A DNA stretch of 64,000 nt, from positions 124,651,879 to 124,715,878 of the forward strand of contig NC_072896.1 in the NCBI RefSeq assembly GCF_027943255.1, in the 5' to 3' direction. The stretch comes from Anastrepha obliqua. Lineage: Eukaryota; Arthropoda; Insecta; Diptera; Tephritidae. The translations under genes were made by a program, and so were the position numbers. This document shows, in pieces, positions 59,081 to 64,000 of this stretch. How positions within the stretch are numbered: the stretch's first letter is position 1; each line of letters starts with the position of its first letter. The notes beneath the pieces were generated by a model. It saw nothing but the letters and a program-made list of their open reading frames with translations, was not told the origin of the DNA and did no database searches.

Positions 59081-60084
59081 TGATCCAAATTGTAATCGCA
59101 GAAATAAATCTCCTAAATCGCGTTGATGTCAAAGCTCATAGATTTAATATATCCCGCAAATGCAAAAAATTACAAATATCAAAAATTATTTAATCTTAAT
59201 AATGAATGAATGATGAAAATGAACAGAGTTCGATGAGCTGTTAATTGTGGCAGCACATTTTCAATAAAATCAGTGTCAAGAATTGCATATAAAAATACGC
59301 ATTTATTGTGCAAATTACCTAAATTATTTATAAGCATAAATGCAGAAAATAAATTCAAACAACCCACGCACACTCACACAATGTGGCACAGACCACACCG
59401 TGCAATTGTATGAATGAGTGTACTCCTATGTATATATGTATATACATGTGTGTGTGTGAATGTTGTTGCAAATTGCGGCAGAGTCAATTGGCCGAGTCAT
59501 TTGCATAAAATAATTTCATAAAACAAATAATTGAATTTCATATCTGAAATATGCATCTACGTCGCGTCTATTACACATTGCGGGCATGTTGCACGGGCAC
59601 TGGTTCGCTCGCTTGCCGTATGTAGACATCTATGCCCATGTTGCTGTCATAGCGGTCGCCAAATTAACTGAACGTGGCTGTGTGTGTGTGCAAAATTGTG
59701 TCTCATTAGCGGCAGTGAGCGCACTCGGGTTGCAGTACAGAAATGCCTACCTTCAAATGTGTGTAGGTGTGTGTGTGTGTCTATATACATAAATAATTGC
59801 GATAACAGAGGGGCCGTTCTGTTTGTCACTCGAACTGCGCGTAGCTGCTTTACAATGTACGACAACGCAAGCAGAAGCTGCAGTTTGGAGTGTTGCGCGG
59901 GAAGTGCGCTTTGAGTAGGATTCCTACCTTTCAAATTCCATTCGCTCTACGCGGTTTAAATCTGCTTTCATAATTATTCTAAGTCAGTAAGAATTAGCAA
60001 AATCAATTTAGGCATTAAAAAACATTTATGTATTAGTCATGCCTCTAATCATCCACTTTCTCATAATTCCTAAAATTCCTACAG

Positions 60085-60434
60085 GCCCCGTTTCCGTGGA
60101 ACGTTACCCCGACCCGGATGATGATGTCGATGTGGATGTGGTCGATTGCAGCGACTCCGAATCGACCTCGGCGCGTCCAATGCGTGCCCATCACCGGCAC
60201 CAACTGCAACAGCAACAACAGTCACAGATGCACCAAAAACTCCATAAGCATCACCACCACAGTCATCAGCATCACAGTACCAGCAATAATATCAACTCCA
60301 ATGGTGGCAATGGTAGTGGCGCTGGTGATCAGCAGCACATGAGCCGCAGCAGCAGTCGAGGGCGCACTTCCCCACGCAGCCCCAACAGCCCCACAGCCCA
60401 TGATGAGGATCGCCTGTCGCCAGAGCCAGCGCAG
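60085..60434 (+). CDS. mid/H15: T-box transcription factor (Tbx20 class), coding exon 2
   Basis: The exon starts after acceptor TTCCTACAG and completes Ser150, then encodes residues 151-266: PVSVERYPDPDDDVDVDVVD, an acidic stretch, CSDSES, then Gln-rich, His-rich (about 198-210) and Asn/Gly/Ser-rich runs. It ends SPNSPTAHDEDRLSPEPAQ. The exon closes in phase 0 at CAG|GTAAAA (60434/60435). The acidic DVDVDVVDCSDSE segment after SPVSVERY fits the N-terminal region of fly Midline/H15 proteins as I remember it. The reading is supported by phase agreement with exons 1 and 3. Confidence 0.88.
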
Positions 60435-60514
60435 GTAAAACGCAAAGTCAGCAAAGCCCACTTCTATACCCAAGGGGCACAAACGCGATTAATTGTATTT
60501 TATTTTGTTAACAG
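60435..60514 (+). other. mid/H15: Intron 2 of the T-box gene (80 bases)
   Basis: Donor GTAAAACGC and acceptor TTTGTTAACAG with an AT-rich body; phase 0. The intron has no in-frame stop but is not a multiple of three, so retention would shift the frame. Confidence 0.85.
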
Positions 60515-60645
60515 TCAGCGCCGAAAATTGTTGGCTCGTGTAATTGTGATGAGTTGCTGCCGGTGCAGTGTCACCTGGAGACGAAAGAGTTGTGGGATAA
60601 ATTCCATGAATTGGGCACCGAGATGATCATAACGAAGACGGGGAG
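60515..60645 (+). CDS. mid/H15: T-box transcription factor, coding exon 3 (start of the T-box)
   Basis: Residues 267-309 plus two bases: [20 protein letters not shown], then [20 protein letters not shown] and KTGR. The [21 protein letters not shown] stretch is the diagnostic start of the Tbx20-type T-box. The exon ends in phase 2 at AG|GTGAGT (60645/60646), which splits the Arg codon before the expected RMFP. The remainder of the DNA-binding domain is not in the window. Confidence 0.93.
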
Positions 60646-61040
60646 GTGAGTTAATAGCATAGTGCAAACGAAGCACCCTGTGCTGCAGAAGCAAACATAC
60701 ATTTTATCCTTTTATATACTTCTCTAAAAATGATGATTTTTATTATTATTATTAACAGTTTATTTATAAAATAAATTCTGTAGATAAACTTAAAAACTAG
60801 GCACTAAATACTATGACCTTCAGCCTGAAAGCTTGCTCATGGGTACAGTATTTTGTATGAATAAAGATTAAGTGGAGTTTTAGGCCAGTGCCGACTTATC
60901 TGAAGTACCTATTGTAGTTACATAAGTAGTTAACCTTAATATTTCCTCCACATGTTGAACAAATGACGGGCTTGATGAACTATTTCGATATTTGATATAT
61001 TGGACCAGTTTTTTACCATCAAGAAATCTCTCTCTCAATA

Positions 61041-61284
61041 CGAGGTTCGTTTGAAAAGTTTGTTCAAAGTCAGAGAGATAGCACTACTGGCGCATACCGA
61101 GGCTATGTTTTGTTAGTAGTATCTCTTGGAAGCACACATGCCAAGATTCAGCCAGATCGGTCTATTTCTTTGAGTTTGGCATTCGTTTGAATCGAGGAAG
61201 GTGACAGATTTTCCTCGTCCATCTCAACAACGCACCGCACCAGCTCATTTGTCAGCAGTTGTGGTAGCAAAATTAATGGAAATA
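61041..61284 (+). mobile_element. Mariner deletion derivative, truncated at the SINE
   Basis: It begins at ACGAGGTTCGTTTGAAAAGT preceded by TA. Plus-strand similarity to the minus-strand element at 15358-15919 is clear: TATCTCTTGGAAGCACACAT, CAGCCAGATCGGTCTATTTC and the coding end TAPAHLSAVVVAKLMEIG. It has the same 5'-UTR-to-catalytic-half junction. It stops at 61284, where the SINE begins. The 3' part is not found beyond the SINE. Confidence 0.7.
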
Positions 61285-61530
61285 GGGATAAATGGAGGGG
61301 CCTACAGTTTCAAGCCGACTCCGAACGGCAGATATTTTTATGAGGAGCTATTTCATGGCAGAAATACACTCGGAGGTTTGCCATTGCCTGCCGAGGGGCG
61401 ACCGCTATTAGAAAAACAAGTTTTCTTCATTTTGGTGATTCCTGAGATTCGAACCAACGTTGTCTCTGTGAATTCCGAATGGTAATCAATGCACCAACCC
61501 ATTCGGCTGCGGCGACCGCAATTTATGAAT
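61285..61530 (-). repeat. tRNA-derived SINE with clear B box
   Basis: Read on the minus strand, the head GCCGCAGCCGAATGGGTTGG (A-box-like) is followed by the B box GGTTCGAATC (complement at 61446-61455), a near-perfect polymerase III match. The body shares the complements of CTACAGTTTCAAGCCGACTC and GAACGGCAGATATTTTTATG with the other copies. Its 3' end abuts the mariner fragment. Confidence 0.85.
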
Positions 61531-61799
61531 GCCCAGTTGTTCTGAATGTGGATATATCAATGTTGCAGGTTACTCAGCTACACTTTGTGTTGCAGCAGGA
61601 ATCACGAATTTTGCAATGTTTTGCTCTTGACGACCGAGCAGAGCTTTTGTAAGTGAGGTCGACGCCGGAGTCGAATTTCGGTCATTTTCAAATTCAAGGA
61701 TACAGTTTATTGCCATGTTATTTCCAGGGTGTAAAAAGAGTTGTCCAGTGTAATTAGCACGTATATCCTAGCAAAATATTTGGCCGAACTTCTTTCACA

Positions 61800-61960
61800 A
61801 TTTGTGGTGTGTGTCTTGCGTCTTACAGTTTTATAATCACTCCGAATAGCAGCTGGTTTTTATGAAGCATTTTCCTCATATCAGAGCGCACTCGGAGATT
61901 TGGCATTGCCTGTTGAGGGGTGAACGCCATTAGGAAAAACTTAGCTTCTCATTTGACGCT
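61800..61960 (-). repeat. Diverged SINE copy
   Basis: Weaker similarity to the SINE body: CTTTCACAATTTGTGGTGTG, then CTCCGAATAGCAGCTGG, CACTCGGAGATTTGGCATTG and CTGTTGAGGGGTGAACGCCA follow the same order as the neighbouring copy at 61285. The head beyond about 61960 is poorly preserved. Confidence 0.55.
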
Positions 61961-64000
61961 TCATGTCTGCAACGGGCTTCGAATACGCACACACCGACTG
62001 TTGGTCATACACAAATATATTTGACTAAAGTAGCCGTCTACCTCTTCTTTCGACCGAAATTATTTACCGCCGAGTCTCTTTTTCACATTAGGAAACTGTG
62101 ATTAGTAAATAGATAGGGGCTTCATCTGAAAAATGTAATAGATAAGCGAGCAAATTGTAACCTAACCCATGCAACTTATGCTTGTGAATTAGAAATAAAA
62201 CATATTTATATTAATTACTCATTTCGAACTGTCAAAAAAGGGATATTTTGCGGTAGAACAGTTGCTTGTATCGAAAAGAAAGTAAGGCGGGCAAGTTGGA
62301 ATCTCTGGTTTTTTCACAAGTTTTATTGCACATAAAAAAAAAAGACATTAAAAAAAGTTAAATTAAATAAATAAAGGTAAATCTATGTCACACAAATTCA
62401 TGTGGATTTTTCTTTATTCAAATAGTATGTTCAGTACATAACTAAGCATACATACATACATACACACAAATACATATACACAAACTCACTCAAACAAACA
62501 GTGCAATTGCATTTCCGAACAACCAGACACGCGTTGCATGTTGCAAATAAGTAGAACATTTTTCATAGTTGTCGCATGCGGCCGACGAATGTTGTTGTTG
62601 ATGGCGAACGTGTCGTTGGCGTTGTTATTTCCGTTTGCACAAATATCCTTTGCTCTGTAATTATGAAAAGGACACCGACAATGCCGCCAATGCGCACTCA
62701 GCTCAGTTGCAAAACTATGCCTGCCTACCAGAGTGACGCGCCAGGCACCACATACAAATGTACATATGTATGTATGTATGTGTGTCTGTTGTGGCCTGAA
62801 GCAAAGTCGACTTGTTGTCACAGCGCTCAACGGGTCACTCATTAACTGCTTTGTTTTGCCGCTCGGCAATTTTACCCCTACGTTCTTGGCCAAAATGTGG
62901 GTGCGCTTTCGTCACACATGCCAAGTGCAAACTGGTTGACTGCCTGCTCGTTGTTTGCTTGCCGGCACTCAGCTTGTTAGGCCTCTCCTCCGTCGTATTT
63001 TCGCCACCTCCGCTTTGAAGATATGAATCTATGTCAGCACTTCGTTTATTATTATTGTAGAATGTATTTGTTTTTGTATTTTTGCATTTTTTGCACTATT
63101 CATTAGTATTTCAATGCAAGCGTTCGGCAAAGAGGTACTTAGTTGCATTGACGCTTAAAAAAATATTTTCAATGCATTGGCTTTTAGAATAATTGGGGAA
63201 AACCAATAAATCATTTATGGCGATTCCAGTTCACAAATCGGTTCAGAAGTAGTTGGTTTTAGAAGCTGGGTTAAAGCGTTTCCAAACAGATTTTAGTTTC
63301 AATTCGCACAGTGTGGCAGAATACTGAACTAGTTATTAAAAAAAATTTATGTATAAAACAGAAAATAAGAATTGAATAGGAAAGAGAAAGAGAAAAGGAA
63401 AAATTAAAGGCATAAGACCTCATCCTTGCAAATTGGAAACTAAATAAATCAAATGTTTTTACATTATTTTCTATTTAAGAGAACTTCTAGTTTTTAGGTG
63501 ATCTTCTTAGACCTCTCCAGATTATATTTCTATCTAAAAGTTCAAGTGGTAAAGAGATGGTAAAACTCACCTGAATTTTTTTTGTTGTTTTTTGAGATAC
63601 TGCATCCGACGATCCGGAACACTAAGAGATCAAATTTTGACTAATATTACCTCATTTTTTCGCCTTTTTTTTGCTTAAGGGATAACACCACTGTACACGC
63701 GTAAAATAAACACGATTTTTAAAGAATTTTTTTGTATAGAAGGAAAGGGAAAACAAACACTCTGATTTGGGAAGTTATTACTTATATACTAAAATACAAA
63801 ACTACAAAGTTTGATCGAAAAATTTTACAAAATGGTGGCATTGCAGACATGTTTGTAATGTGGTTTCTCTTGAAGGAGCTCCGCGGCACGCAGCACAGAG
63901 GGTGCAAATTTTAATCTGGAACAAAGAAACATTTTTTTTCTTAATCTAGATAAGAATAGCTAGAGAAACACGTAGGGGATTTAAAAAATATTTATTTTTG

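Larger units (their letters stand above)
46920..60084 (+). other. mid/H15: Intron 1 of the T-box gene (13,165 bases)
   Basis: Donor GTGAGTAATG at 46920; acceptor TTCCTACAG ending 60084, phase 1. The intron contains at least ten transposon insertions on both strands (listed separately) plus AT-rich unique stretches, for example 46925-47355, 48800-49105, 51270-53435, 54755-55555 and 59085-60084, in which I see no gene. Long first introns of patterning genes usually carry enhancers, but none can be named here. Confidence 0.85.
60646..64000 (+). other. mid/H15: Intron 3 of the T-box gene (5' part)
   Basis: Starts with GTGAGTTAAT. No exon encoding the next T-box motifs (RMFPTxRV) is visible before the window ends. 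Contents: AT-rich sequence with (ATT)n at 60738-60755, a mariner fragment and SINE (61041-61530), a weaker SINE copy, then unique-looking sequence with a CATA microsatellite (62447-62464) and a TATG run at 62764-62782. ORFs at 62486-62893 (minus) and 62576-63018 (plus) have no recognised domain. Confidence 0.8.

Noticed and set aside
60118..60482. Alternative ORFs over T-box exon 2 in other frames
   Set aside because: Shadows; only the chosen frame joins exons 1 and 3 in phase and reads into the T-box.
60435..60626. Reading straight through 60435-60514 as coding
   Set aside because: It puts the downstream T-box start out of frame, while splicing an 80-base intron with good sites restores [10 protein letters not shown].
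1..64000. CRISPR array, rRNA or bacterial operon features
   Set aside because: No regularly spaced direct repeats, no rRNA sequence and no operon-like gene packing; the sequence is eukaryotic.

Overview
The window looks like a dipteran genome, most likely an acalyptrate fly of the tephritid (true fruit fly) type. The reasons are Drosophila-like splice sites and CAA/CAG-rich coding, a very long AT-rich intron, many IS630-Tc1-mariner remnants including the DD41D group, and a dispersed tRNA-derived SINE. The species assignment is inference. I see no bacterial, viral or CRISPR content.

One host gene is clear. It is the 5' half of a T-box transcription factor of the Tbx20 class (Drosophila midline/H15), on the + strand. 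Coding exon 1 (46472-46919) carries polyQ, polyN and polyA tracts and the Groucho-binding eh1 motif FSIAAIM. A 13.2 kb intron follows, then exon 2 (60085-60434), an 80-base intron, and exon 3 (60515-60645), which opens the T-box. Phases agree at both junctions. The rest of the T-box lies beyond the window. A second, much weaker gene candidate is at the left edge: a TATA box and an initiator 30 bases apart (669-702), followed by a possible 5' exon ending at a donor after a short ORF (1778-1832). A 102-codon minus-strand ORF inside the big intron (50934-51242) ends with a polybasic site and CCxxxC, resembling an insulin/relaxin A-chain start; this is speculative.

Nearly everything else I can identify is transposon debris. 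Non-LTR retrotransposon pieces occur about twenty times: Jockey-type gag, endonuclease and RT; RTE-like endonuclease and C-terminal tails; several RNase H-bearing families; and two copies whose 3' tail is a short (TTAGG)n/(CCTAA)n run. DNA transposons include six DD41D copies (one, 4490-5773, with perfect 16-base TIR ends, TA duplication and one frameshift), a DD37D maT element, three mariner types, a Tc1-like element split by a Tc3-like element, another Tc1 remnant, and a 387-base MITE-like palindrome. Six copies or fragments of one tRNA-derived SINE are scattered through the window. Several insertions are nested, giving a relative order of events.

Layout: 1-2400 possible unrelated gene start; 2400-12300 transposon-rich; 12300-14000 mostly unique; 14000-21650 transposons; 21650-23130 unique, with a cluster of CTTTGA motifs; 23130-27120 retrotransposons and a mariner piece; 27120-29500 unique; 29500-31230 retrotransposon ends; 31230-33900 unique; 33900-38560 dense transposon pile-up; 38560-40350 unique; 40350-43500 a long hairpin and transposons; 43500-46470 upstream region of the T-box gene; 46472-60645 T-box gene with a transposon-filled intron; 60646-64000 its third intron with a SINE inserted next to a mariner fragment.
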